Source: Campylobacteraceae bacterium (GTDB taxonomy: Bacteria > Campylobacterota > Campylobacteria > Campylobacterales > Sulfurovaceae). Taken from it: a stretch of DNA of 21,051 nucleotides. The stretch's first letter is position 1. Each line of letters begins with the position of its first letter. The stretch is taken from assembly GCA_026986085.1 (NCBI GenBank), contig JALSPE010000003.1:1-21051 (forward strand), given 5' to 3'. Both the position numbers and the translations under genes were made by a program. Under the pieces are notes generated by a model. It saw only the letters and a program-made list of their open reading frames with translations, was not told where the DNA came from and did not search any database. Below, piece after piece: positions 14,468 through 21,051 of this stretch.

Positions 14468-15289
14468 ATGCTAATGAAGGGTAAAAAAGGGGTTGTTTTA
14501 GGTATTGCTAACAAAAAATCTATTGCGTATGGTATTGCTAAGTCTTGCAAAGAGCAGGGGGCTGATATTGCAATTACATATTTAAATGAGAGATTTCAAA
14601 AGAAGCTAGAGCCAATAGCTAAAGAGCTTGAGTGCGAAGATAGGTTATACCCATGTGATGTTACAAATGAGAAAGAGATAGAGGATTTAAAAGAGTCTTT
14701 AGAGAGAGATTTCGGAAAGATAGATTTTATTGTTCACTCTATTGCATTTGCACCAAAAGAGGGGCTTAGTGGTAGATTTGTAGATATTTCAAAAGATGCA
14801 TTTAGGGTTGCTATGGATATATCAGTTTACTCTCTTATAGAGGTAACACAAAAGTTAAAACCAATTTTGAGTGAGAATTCATCTATTGTAACTTTAAGTT
14901 ACTTAGGTGGGGTAAGATATATACCAAATTACAATTTAATGGGTGTTGCTAAAGCTGCTTTAGAGATGAGCGTTAAATATTTGGCTGAAGATTTAGGAAA
15001 AGATGGTGTTAGAGTAAATGCTATAAGTGCTGGACCAATTAAAACTTTGGCAGCTGCTGGAATTGGCGATTTTAGTTTTATGCTTAAATGGAATGCTGCT
15101 CACTCTCCTTTAAAGAGGAATGTAACAATAGAGGATGTTGGAAATAGTGGTATGTATCTACTTAGTGATTTAAGCAAAGCAGTAACTGGAGAGATACATT
15201 ATGTAGATAGTGGTTATAATATTATGGCAATGCCAGCAGTGGTTTTTGATGAAAATGGGAAACCAACTATTGCTTGGAATGGAGAATAA
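14468..15289 (+). CDS. fabI: Enoyl-[acyl-carrier-protein] reductase (NADH)
   Basis: The 273-residue SDR-family enzyme catalyses the last step of each fatty acid elongation cycle. Numbered from the ATG at 14468: the nucleotide-binding GIANKKSIAYGIA is at 12-24, CDVTNE at 63-68, VHSIAFAPKE at 89-98, and the catalytic Tyr/Lys pair Y155 and K162 in NYNLMGVAK with Y145 before it, exactly the FabI spacing. The ATG at 14468 has AAGGA (14457-14461) 6 bases upstream, so I prefer it over an in-frame TTG at 14462 and ATG at 14474. It is the target family of triclosan-type inhibitors. The next gene, rpmH, begins 76 bases downstream. Confidence 0.96.
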   Translation: MLMKGKKGVVLGIANKKSIAYGIAKSCKEQGADIAITYLNERFQKKLEPIAKELECEDRLYPCDVTNEKEIEDLKESLERDFGKIDFIVHSIAFAPKEGLSGRFVDISKDAFRVAMDISVYSLIEVTQKLKPILSENSSIVTLSYLGGVRYIPNYNLMGVAKAALEMSVKYLAEDLGKDGVRVNAISAGPIKTLAAAGIGDFSFMLKWNAAHSPLKRNVTIEDVGNSGMYLLSDLSKAVTGEIHYVDSGYNIMAMPAVVFDENGKPTIAWNGE

Positions 15290-15310
15290 GTTTAGATTAA
15301 TACTATTTTA

Positions 15311-15335
15311 GATAATATTCCACACAAAATTTGTG
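15311..15335 (+). promoter_or_regulatory. Candidate rpmH promoter region with 13-base palindrome
   Basis: GATAAT (15311-15316) is a fair -10 located 50 bases before the rpmH ATG. Just downstream, CACAAA-A-TTTGTG (15323-15335) is a perfect palindrome about a single central base, placed in the likely initial transcribed region. Operator or leader hairpin is possible. Confidence 0.35.
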
Positions 15336-15365
15336 ATTTACAAAAATATTGAAGGATAGGGTAGT

Positions 15366-15500
15366 ATGAAAAGAACATATCAGCCACACAACACACCTCG
15401 TAAGAGAACACACGGTTTTAGAACAAGAATGAAGACAAAAAATGGTAGAAGAGTAATTAATGCTAGACGCGCTAAAGGTAGAAAGAGATTAGCAGTATAA
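15366..15500 (+). CDS. rpmH: 50S ribosomal protein L34
   Basis: A 44-residue, extremely basic protein starting MKRTYQPHNTPRKRTHGFR and ending GRKRLAV, which is unmistakable L34. AAGGA (15352-15356) lies 9 bases before the ATG. L34 is a small structural protein of the large subunit near the 23S core. As in most bacteria it is followed at once by rnpA: the L34 stop TAA (15498-15500) overlaps the candidate AUA start of rnpA. This begins the rpmH-rnpA-yidC-jag-mnmE block. Confidence 0.98.
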   Translation: MKRTYQPHNTPRKRTHGFRTRMKTKNGRRVINARRAKGRKRLAV

Positions 15501-15829
15501 ATTCATTTACCAGATTAAACTCATCAAAAGAGTTTAATAGAATCTACTCAAATGCTACACACAGATGGCATACAGAGTGGTTCGTTCTGTTTTATAAAGA
15601 GTCAGATAGCAAAGAGGTTGCTTTTGTTGCTAGTAAAAAGGTGGGAAAAGCAGTCTTTAGAAATAGAGCAAAGCGTTTACTTAGAGCGCATTTTATAGAT
15701 TACAGCAACTCACTTAAGAGTGGAAAATATATTTTTATTGCAAAAGAGCCAATATTAAGTGGTGATTATAAGAAAATAGATAAAACTTTTCACAAAATTT
15801 ATACCAGATTAAAATTAATTGTTAATTAA
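15497..15829 (+). CDS. rnpA: Ribonuclease P protein component, with non-canonical start codon
   Basis: RnpA is the basic protein subunit of RNase P that helps the M1-type RNA mature tRNA 5' ends. The frame encodes FTRLNSSKEFNRIYSN, then WFVLFYKE, then VAFVASKKVGKAVFRNRAKR with the RNR signature (residues 55-57 if AUA is residue 1), about 110 residues in total, normal for the family. Yet the frame has no ATG, GTG or TTG between its upstream stop (15479-15481) and the GTG at 15641, which lies in the conserved SKKVGKA segment and would delete 48 essential residues. The likeliest starts are AUA at 15497, overlapping the rpmH stop as AUAA, or AUU at 15488. A sequencing indel near 15485 is the alternative. 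Confidence 0.88.
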   Translation: MNSFTRLNSSKEFNRIYSNATHRWHTEWFVLFYKESDSKEVAFVASKKVGKAVFRNRAKRLLRAHFIDYSNSLKSGKYIFIAKEPILSGDYKKIDKTFHKIYTRLKLIVN

Positions 15830-15875
15830 TTGTTAATTTAACTATATTGTATTCCACATTTAGGCACTTTTTAGA

Positions 15876-15881
15876 TATAAT
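15876..15881 (+). promoter_or_regulatory. -10 element for yidC
   Basis: A perfect TATAAT (15876-15881) with TTCCAC (15852-15857) 18 bases upstream lies in the gap between rnpA and yidC. It gives a leader of about 85 nt that contains the hairpin at 15900-15938. Confidence 0.5.
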
Positions 15882-15899
15882 ACAACTTTAAATTACCAT

Positions 15900-15938
15900 A
15901 CCAATTAACTACTTTTATTATTAAGAAGATTAGTTGGT
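15900..15938 (+). other. Hairpin in the yidC leader
   Basis: ACCAATTAA (15900-15908) pairs with TTAGTTGGT (15930-15938), 9 pairs with one G-T wobble, around a 21-base loop. It ends 34 bases before the yidC start. I found no ATG or plausible leader peptide in this spacer. Confidence 0.4.
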
Positions 15939-15972
15939 GCGATAATAGAATATTAATTTAAAGGTTTTGGAT

Positions 15973-17598
15973 TTGGAAAAGTCAGATATGAATAAAAGGT
16001 TGCTTTTAGCTGTAGTATTATCATTTTTATTTTTAACAGTGTATAGTTATCTTGTTCCACAAAAGAAGAGTGTAGTTGGTGGTGATATTAATAGCAGTAA
16101 AAAAGAAGAGGTTGTAGCTAGTAAAAGTGCTAATGCGCCTGTTGCTCCTTCGGTTGCATCTAGCAGTGCGAGTAGTAGCATTAAGAGTAAGATACCTACT
16201 GTTGATATTGGCAAAGTTATTGCAACCGTAAAAACAAAAAAGTATAATTTAAGTTTTGATAATTTAGGTAGAGTAAATTCAATTAAATTAATTGGTAAAA
16301 AGTATCAAGTTGAAGAGGGTAAGCCATTAGAGTTGATTAATCCTGATGCAATTAGACCTCTTGAGGTAAGATTTAAAGATGATAAATTAAACAATTTAGC
16401 ATTTACTACTGATTATAAGAGTAGTGTAAATAGTCTAGATGCTACAAATAATGCAAAAGAGATAACACTAGAGCAAAATATAGATGGAAAAATTATTAAA
16501 AAAATTATTAAATTTTATCCAGATGGACATTATGATATTAGTGTAAAAGCTCCAGCAGGTGTTGCTTATTTAATTACTCCTGGGTTTAGACCAACTGTAG
16601 ATAAGAGTAGATATTTAGTTGTTCGTGGTGTTATTGTTAGGGATGCAAATGGAGTTATTACAACTCTTGAAGATGGTGATGTAGATAAACCACAAACATT
16701 TAATAACACAACAGTAGTCTCAAGCACAGATAGATATTATACGACACTATTTTATAAAAAAAGTGGGGTATTTAATACAATTGTAGCTGCTTCTGGAGTA
16801 AAAGGATACGAAAATGCTCCAATACCTTTTATAGATGCAAAAGGTGATTTAGATTTAGAGGGTTATGCAGGGGCAAAAGAGTGGGAGCTATTTTCTAAAT
16901 TAGATCCAAAATTAACAGATGTAATTGAGTTTGGATGGTTTACTTTCTTAGCTAAACCTTTTTTTAAAGTAATGTTGTCAATATATCACTTTGTTGGTAA
17001 TTGGGGTTGGGCAATTGTTCTATTTACCATTTTGGTTAAAATTGTTCTATTCCCTCTATCTTATAAGGGGTTAATGTCTATGCAAAAGATGAAAGATTTG
17101 GCTCCAAAGATGAAAGAGTTGAAAGAGAAGTATGGCAAAGATCCAGCTAAGATGAATCAACAGATGATGGCTCTATATAAAAAGCATGGAGCAAATCCTA
17201 TGGGTGGGTGTTTGCCAATGTTACTTCAAATTCCTATATTTTTTGCGCTTTATCGAGTATTGCTAAATGCAGAAGAGCTTCAGGGTGCTCCTTGGATTGC
17301 TTGGATTACAGACCTATCTCAAAAAGACCCATATTATGTATTACCAGTATTGATGGGTATTACAATGTTTATACAACAAAAAGTTACACCAAATACAATG
17401 ACAGACCCAATGCAAAAGAAGATATTTCAGTGGTTACCAGTATTGATGACATTCTTCTTTTTGACTTTCCCTGCAGGATTGGTTCTTTACTGGCTAACAA
17501 ATAATATATTAACAATTGCACAACAATACTATATTAATGGTGCATATGAGAGGTATAAATTAAAGATTAAAAATTCAAAAAATAGTTCGGAGTCTTGA
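15973..17598 (+). CDS. yidC: Membrane protein insertase YidC
   Basis: The insertase has an N-terminal membrane helix (about 12-29), a Ser/Ala/Lys-rich linker (about 35-78), the large periplasmic P1 domain (about 80-320), and the conserved five-helix core (about 325-525) with LFPLSYKG, NPMGGCLPMLLQIPIF and TDPMQKKIFQWLPVLM. It inserts proteins into the inner membrane alone or with SecYEG. A TTG at 15967 opens the frame, but the TTG at 15973, 8 bases after AAAGG (15960-15964), or the ATG at 15988, is a better start. The conserved groove Arg (R366 in E. coli) aligns to Lys (K358 counted from 15967). jag starts one base after the stop. Confidence 0.95.
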   Translation: MEKSDMNKRLLLAVVLSFLFLTVYSYLVPQKKSVVGGDINSSKKEEVVASKSANAPVAPSVASSSASSSIKSKIPTVDIGKVIATVKTKKYNLSFDNLGRVNSIKLIGKKYQVEEGKPLELINPDAIRPLEVRFKDDKLNNLAFTTDYKSSVNSLDATNNAKEITLEQNIDGKIIKKIIKFYPDGHYDISVKAPAGVAYLITPGFRPTVDKSRYLVVRGVIVRDANGVITTLEDGDVDKPQTFNNTTVVSSTDRYYTTLFYKKSGVFNTIVAASGVKGYENAPIPFIDAKGDLDLEGYAGAKEWELFSKLDPKLTDVIEFGWFTFLAKPFFKVMLSIYHFVGNWGWAIVLFTILVKIVLFPLSYKGLMSMQKMKDLAPKMKELKEKYGKDPAKMNQQMMALYKKHGANPMGGCLPMLLQIPIFFALYRVLLNAEELQGAPWIAWITDLSQKDPYYVLPVLMGITMFIQQKVTPNTMTDPMQKKIFQWLPVLMTFFFLTFPAGLVLYWLTNNILTIAQQYYINGAYERYKLKIKNSKNSSES

Positions 17599-17599
17599 T

Positions 17600-18475
17600 A
17601 TGATTAAAAGATATGAAGCAACAACTTTGGAAGAGGCTTGTTCTTTAGCAGTTAAGGATTTAAATATATCTATTGATAAATTAGATTACGATATAGTTCA
17701 ATATCCTTCTAAGGGGATTTTGGGTCTATTCTCTAAAAAAGCTATTATAGTAGTAGCACTAAATGAGAAAGAGGATTCTAATGCCGATATAAAAAGTGAA
17801 GAGAAAAATAGCAAAGATGATAGTATAAATCTAGAAGCAGAAGTTGAAGCAGTTGCAAAAGAGAGTATTAAAGTTGAAGATGAGTTAGATGAGAAAAAAG
17901 ATGAAGATACAACTTTAAAATCTAGTAGCAGTAAAAGTATTATAAAAGAGGAGAAAGAGATATTTGACTCTTTTTATGGCAAAAAGAGTGTTAAAAATGA
18001 AATTGTAAAAAATTATGAGAGTATAGATGCCAAAGAGTTAGAGGATAAAATTAAAAAGTTAATAGAGCTTAGTTGTTTTAATATAGATACAGTAGAGGTT
18101 GATATAGAAGATAATATAGCTTATGTATTTATAGATGGTGATGATGCTGCTCTTTTAATTGGTAAAGAGGGGTATAGATATAATGCACTATCTTATCTTC
18201 TGTTTAATTGGATTAATAGCAAGTATGGCTTCTATTTAAAGTTAGAGATAGCACAATTTTTAGCTTCTCAACAAGATATGATAGAGCATCAACTTCAACC
18301 TGTTGTGGAACATATAGAAAAAGAGGGTTGGGGCAGAACAAAAGAGTTAGATGGTATTTTAGTTCAAATTGCTCTTGAATATTTAAGAGATAGATTCCCT
18401 AATAAATATGTTGCAATAAAAAGAAGCAAGAGTGGTGATAGATATATAATTATTAATGAATTTAATAAAAGATAA
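17600..18475 (+). CDS. jag: Jag/KhpB-type RNA-binding protein
   Basis: The 291-residue protein begins with a Jag_N domain (about 1-55), seen in TLEEACSLAVKDLNI and PSKGILGLFSKKA. An acidic, Lys/Glu/Ser-rich and probably disordered linker covers about 56-130. A KH domain (about 140-215) contains LIGKEGYRYNALSYLLFN with the GxxG-type loop. A C-terminal R3H-like segment (about 220-291) ends YVAIKRSKSGDRYIIINEF. Family members bind RNA and in Gram-positives pair with KhpA. The gene lies 1 base after yidC and overlaps mnmE by 1 base (TAATG), the conserved yidC-jag-mnmE order, so co-expression is expected. The R3H match is weaker than the KH match. Confidence 0.9.
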   Translation: MIKRYEATTLEEACSLAVKDLNISIDKLDYDIVQYPSKGILGLFSKKAIIVVALNEKEDSNADIKSEEKNSKDDSINLEAEVEAVAKESIKVEDELDEKKDEDTTLKSSSSKSIIKEEKEIFDSFYGKKSVKNEIVKNYESIDAKELEDKIKKLIELSCFNIDTVEVDIEDNIAYVFIDGDDAALLIGKEGYRYNALSYLLFNWINSKYGFYLKLEIAQFLASQQDMIEHQLQPVVEHIEKEGWGRTKELDGILVQIALEYLRDRFPNKYVAIKRSKSGDRYIIINEFNKR

Positions 18476-19815
18476 TGTCTGATACTATTGCAGCAGTTGC
18501 AACTGCTAGTGGTGTAGGCTCGATTGCTATAATAAGGGTTAGTGGAGCCAACTCTTTACAGATAGCTAAGAAGATGACTAAAGAGTTAAATTTCGAGCCT
18601 AGAGTTGCTAAATTGTCATCTTTATACAATTGGCAAGATGATTTAATAGATAAATCTATTGTAATATATTTTAAAGCCCCATACAGTTTTACAGGTGAAG
18701 ATATTGTAGAGTTTCAGTGTCATGGTGGCTCTATAATTGCACAAGAGATTTTAGATAGTGTAGTAAAATATGGTGCAAGACTTGCAAAACCAGGCGAGTT
18801 TACACAAAGAGCCTTTTTAAATGGTAAAATAGATTTAACAGAAGCTGAAGCTATTGCAAAAATGATAGAGACCAAAAGTGTAGATGGAGCAAAGGTTTTA
18901 GCAAGGCAACTTAAGGGAGAGTTGAGAGATTTTATAGAAAATAGTAGAGATAGACTTATATCTCTACTAGCCCACTCGGAAGTGATGATAGATTATTCAC
19001 AAGAGGATATACCCGAAGATTTATTAGATAACTTAAAAGTTACACTACTTGAAGTTAAAGCACAATTGGAGAATATTGTTGAGTCTAGCCTTAGAAGAAA
19101 GGGTTTAATAGAGGGTTTTTGGTTGGCAATTATTGGTAAACCAAATGTTGGAAAAAGCTCTATTTTAAATAAGATGCTAAATTATGAAAGAGCAATAGTA
19201 AGTGATATTGCAGGAACAACCAGAGATAGTATTGAAGAGCAGATACGAATAGGCTCTCATCTGATTAGAGTAGCAGATACTGCTGGAATTAGAGAGGCAA
19301 CAGATGTTATAGAGCAGCTTGGAGTGCAAAGATCTATAAAATGGTTAGAAGAATCAGATATTATAATAGCTGTCTTTGATGCCTCAAGAGAGTTAGATAG
19401 TGAAGATGAGAGGGTATTAAATTTAATAAAAAAAGATGTAGATGCTGAAGTAATTGTTGTATTAAATAAAGTTGATATTGGAATAGATATTGATTACAAC
19501 AAGTTTGAAGGCTTTAATATTGTTGAACTTTCTGCAAAAAAAAGTGTAGAAGAGTTGATTTTTGAAATTGAGTCTATACTAAACAGTTTTTCTAAAAGTG
19601 ATGAGTTGATGCTTATATCAAGTCGTCAAATAGATTCGGTAAAAAGTGCGTTAAGAGAGATAGATAGTGCAATAGAGCCATTAGATAGTAGTGAATTGGA
19701 GTTTTTTAGTTTTCATATCAATAGTGCGATAAAAGATTTAAATGAGATTACAAAGCCTTACTCTCAAGAGGAGTTGCTAGATAAGATGTTTGGTGAATTT
19801 TGTTTAGGTAAATAG
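18475..19815 (+). CDS. mnmE: tRNA modification GTPase MnmE (TrmE)
   Basis: The 446-residue enzyme works with MnmG to modify U34 of certain tRNAs (5-carboxymethylaminomethyl group). The N-terminal tetrahydrofolate-binding domain carries TIAAVATASG (4-13), FTGEDIVEFQCHGG (72-85) and KPGEFTQRAFLNGKIDL (105-121). The embedded G domain has GKPNVGKSS (221-229), GTTRD (247-251), DTAG (268-271) and NKVD (331-334). The protein ends in CLGK, the C-terminal Cys motif usually CIGK. All functional residues are present. The start shares a base with the jag stop. Confidence 0.97.
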   Translation: MSDTIAAVATASGVGSIAIIRVSGANSLQIAKKMTKELNFEPRVAKLSSLYNWQDDLIDKSIVIYFKAPYSFTGEDIVEFQCHGGSIIAQEILDSVVKYGARLAKPGEFTQRAFLNGKIDLTEAEAIAKMIETKSVDGAKVLARQLKGELRDFIENSRDRLISLLAHSEVMIDYSQEDIPEDLLDNLKVTLLEVKAQLENIVESSLRRKGLIEGFWLAIIGKPNVGKSSILNKMLNYERAIVSDIAGTTRDSIEEQIRIGSHLIRVADTAGIREATDVIEQLGVQRSIKWLEESDIIIAVFDASRELDSEDERVLNLIKKDVDAEVIVVLNKVDIGIDIDYNKFEGFNIVELSAKKSVEELIFEIESILNSFSKSDELMLISSRQIDSVKSALREIDSAIEPLDSSELEFFSFHINSAIKDLNEITKPYSQEELLDKMFGEFCLGK

Positions 19816-19839
19816 TTTTGGATTTTAATGAAATAAGTG

Positions 19840-19845
19840 TATAAT
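19840..19845 (+). promoter_or_regulatory. -10 element for the lipoprotein gene
   Basis: TATAAT (19840-19845) stands 32 bases before the ATG at 19878, with a TTGGAT (19818-19823) 16 bases upstream as a weak -35. It suggests that the lipoprotein gene has its own promoter after mnmE. Confidence 0.45.
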
Positions 19846-19877
19846 TTTAGATATAGTTTATAAAAAATGGAGTTAAT

Positions 19878-20588
19878 ATGAATATTTATAAAAGAGTTCC
19901 ATTATTAATTGGAGTAGTATCGATTTTTACTGGTTGTAATGTGTATAGACAAGTTACCGTTCCAGATCCAAGCTCTTATGGTGGTAATGAAAACTTAGGC
20001 ACTGTGGTTGATGGCTCTGTAAGTGGGAATGATAGTGTAGCTGGAACCATTACAGATGGTGGCTCTTCTAGCTCTGGAGAAGTTGTAAAAGAGACTATCA
20101 ATACAGAGGGTAGCATAATTCCTGTAAAACAGAGTTCAATATCTTCTAAAGATAAAACAGTAGTTAAAAGAATTCCATTTCCTGAAAATGAGTATAGAAA
20201 ATTATCAACTACTGGACATGCAACAGTAAAGGGTAAAATATATGTTACTACAGCAGGTGGAAACAGAGTATATGGAAAGAATACTCGCTTATATTTAAAT
20301 CCAGTAACTAGCTACTCTACTCAATGGTATGAAGATAGTTATTTAGGTGGAGCAAAGATGTCTAAGGTTGATCCTAGGCTATTTAACTATTTAAAATTTA
20401 CAACATCTAATATGAGTGGAGATTTTGAATTTTTAAATGTTCCAGCAGGTAATTACTATTTAATAGGTGTTGTTAAGTGTGGTGTAGCTTGTGGATATGA
20501 TAAGGTTAAAAATATAAGAATTACCAAGAAGGTATCTGTATCTGGCAGAGGCGTAAAGATAGAAGATTTAACTAAGAGTATAGAGTAG
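19878..20588 (+). CDS. Lipoprotein with carboxypeptidase-regulatory-like beta-sandwich domain
   Basis: The 236-residue protein has a signal peptide ending in the lipobox FTGC (lipidated C20). A Ser/Gly/Val-rich low-complexity linker covers about 30-95. A beta-rich C-terminal domain (about 113-225) holds VKGKIYVTTAGGNRVYGKN and GDFEFLNVPAGNYYLIGV (181-198), the pattern G-x-F-x-F-x-x-V-P-x-G-x-Y typical of carboxypeptidase regulatory-like (transthyretin-like) folds. Two Cys (201 and 205) near the end may form a disulfide. The RBS GGAG sits 5 bases upstream of the ATG. It is likely an envelope lipoprotein with a binding or structural role; substrate unknown. It follows mnmE by 62 bases with its own -10. 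Confidence 0.8.
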   Translation: MNIYKRVPLLIGVVSIFTGCNVYRQVTVPDPSSYGGNENLGTVVDGSVSGNDSVAGTITDGGSSSSGEVVKETINTEGSIIPVKQSSISSKDKTVVKRIPFPENEYRKLSTTGHATVKGKIYVTTAGGNRVYGKNTRLYLNPVTSYSTQWYEDSYLGGAKMSKVDPRLFNYLKFTTSNMSGDFEFLNVPAGNYYLIGVVKCGVACGYDKVKNIRITKKVSVSGRGVKIEDLTKSIE

Positions 20589-20686
20589 ATTAAATTTATT
20601 TATATCTCTTAAGGTAGCATTTAAGTCATAGCTTCCTACACATCTTCAATTTACATATATTACCATTTATTTGAATATTATTGGAT

Positions 20687-20718
20687 GTAAGCCTTTAGGC
20701 TTACCTAGAATTAGGTAA
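20687..20718. other. Two overlapping, mutually exclusive hairpins
   Basis: GTAAGCC-TTTA-GGCTTAC (20687-20704) and TTACCTA-GAAT-TAGGTAA (20701-20718) are each perfect 7-bp stems with 4-base loops. They share bases 20701-20704, so only one can form fully at a time. No T-tract follows. Confidence 0.55.
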
Positions 20719-20930
20719 AATTAAATCTTAATATAAATATTTATCTTGTAAATATAGATAAACTTTTAGATGAAACTAAAGTCTCATATTTAATCTGCTA
20801 TTACAAAATGGTAAAATATTCTTTATTAATTTTATGTAGAAAGCTATTATTTAAGTTGCATATTCATATATTATCTCACAAAAAGGATAAGTGAATTCAT
20901 TCTCGTTTATTTGAGATAAAAAAGTTAATT

Positions 20931-20946
20931 TTGGGCTATTGCCCAA
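20931..20946. terminator. Perfect 6-bp GC-containing hairpin, possible terminator
   Basis: TTGGGC (20931-20936) and GCCCAA (20941-20946) pair around TATT. On the minus strand the stem is followed by AAAATTAACTTTTTT, a delayed T-run. It could be a terminator for a leftward transcript or a transcript-end hairpin of a rightward one. Confidence 0.35.
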
Positions 20947-20967
20947 TGCCAATGAAATAAGCAAAAA

Positions 20968-20973
20968 TATAAT
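20968..20973 (+). promoter_or_regulatory. -10 element near the right edge
   Basis: TATAAT (20968-20973) stands 22 bases before the ATG at 20996, suggesting that a gene begins at or beyond the right window edge. No recognisable -35. Confidence 0.35.
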
Positions 20974-21051
20974 AAAATATGAGTTAAAATAAGTAATGAA
21001 TAAAGAGATAAAAATGATAAAAAAAAGATATTAAAGAAGTTGGTAAAAGTA

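Larger units (their letters stand above)
20589..21051. other. 463 bases without a supported gene, several hairpins
   Basis: The stretch holds two overlapping hairpins (20687-20704 and 20701-20718), a third hairpin (20931-20946) and a late TATAAT (20968-20973). At 20996 an ATG opens a frame that stops after 12 codons (TAA 21032-21034), just after an A8 run. No other ORF of note is seen. Confidence 0.6.

Noticed and set aside
15316..15858. TATTCCACA at 15316-15324 and again at 15850-15858, reminiscent of DnaA boxes near rpmH
   Set aside because: Differs from TTATCCACA at two positions, only two copies far apart, no dnaA/dnaN in the window; not evidence for an origin.
17208..17504. 98-codon Cys-rich ORF in another plus-strand frame inside yidC
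   Set aside because: Lies wholly within a strongly conserved yidC region; its composition is what a frame-shifted reading of the membrane core would give.
2685..20811. Shared 14-mer CTATTACAAAATGG at 2685-2698 and 20798-20811
   Set aside because: In 21 kb of AT-rich DNA several chance 14-base matches are expected, and the flanks do not match.
1..21051. CRISPR arrays, tRNA or rRNA genes, prophage or multi-gene defence islands
   Set aside because: No regularly spaced repeats, cloverleaf-like sequences, or phage/nuclease/helicase genes were seen; VapBC is the only defence-associated module.

Overview
The window is AT-rich and gene-dense. It looks like a chromosomal segment of a Campylobacterota (epsilonproteobacterial) genome, most like the free-living Sulfurimonas/Sulfurovum side of the phylum. 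This rests on gene order and protein character, not on any search. The run nadK-recN-tatD-rlpA-kdsC-lptC-lptA-engB-(membrane protein)-mrdA matches, from memory, the order around Cj0641-Cj0652 in Campylobacter jejuni and HP1573-HP1565 in Helicobacter pylori. The run rpmH-rnpA-yidC-jag-mnmE matches HP1447-HP1452 and Cj0961c-Cj0956c.

Layout. Positions 1-742 hold the C-terminal part of a large molybdopterin oxidoreductase, probably an assimilatory nitrate reductase. Positions 743-3690 are an accessory zone: a hairpin-bearing repeat region, an unrecognised membrane-anchored coiled-coil/TPR protein, a second hairpin repeat, a VapBC toxin-antitoxin pair with a clear promoter and palindromes, and an unrecognised periplasmic protein on the minus strand. 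Positions 3691-4024 form a divergent intergenic region with a palindrome, short direct repeats and a 25-base hairpin.

Positions 4025-13705 are a tightly packed plus-strand cluster: NAD kinase, RecN, TatD, RlpA lipoprotein, HisB, KdsC, LptC, LptA, EngB, a short N-acetylglutamate-synthase-like acetyltransferase, a small polytopic membrane protein and PBP2. Several junctions overlap by 1-16 bases, which implies translational coupling. The theme is the cell envelope: Kdo and LPS export (KdsC, LptC, LptA), peptidoglycan (RlpA, PBP2), plus housekeeping. A 163-bp foldback element that looks like a MITE sits between lptC and lptA.

Positions 13899-14390 (minus) hold a short asparaginase-domain protein divergent from fabI (14468-15289). 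Then come rpmH, an rnpA whose frame has no ATG/GTG/TTG near its N terminus, yidC, jag and mnmE. A lipoprotein gene follows, and 463 bases with no complete gene but several hairpins close the window.

I found no CRISPR array, tRNA, rRNA, prophage or obvious multi-gene defence system apart from VapBC. The observations most worth following are the foldback element inside the lpt genes, the non-canonical rnpA start, the absence of yidD and of an MltD-type gene from otherwise conserved clusters, and structured intergenic regions at 3691-4024 and 20687-20718.
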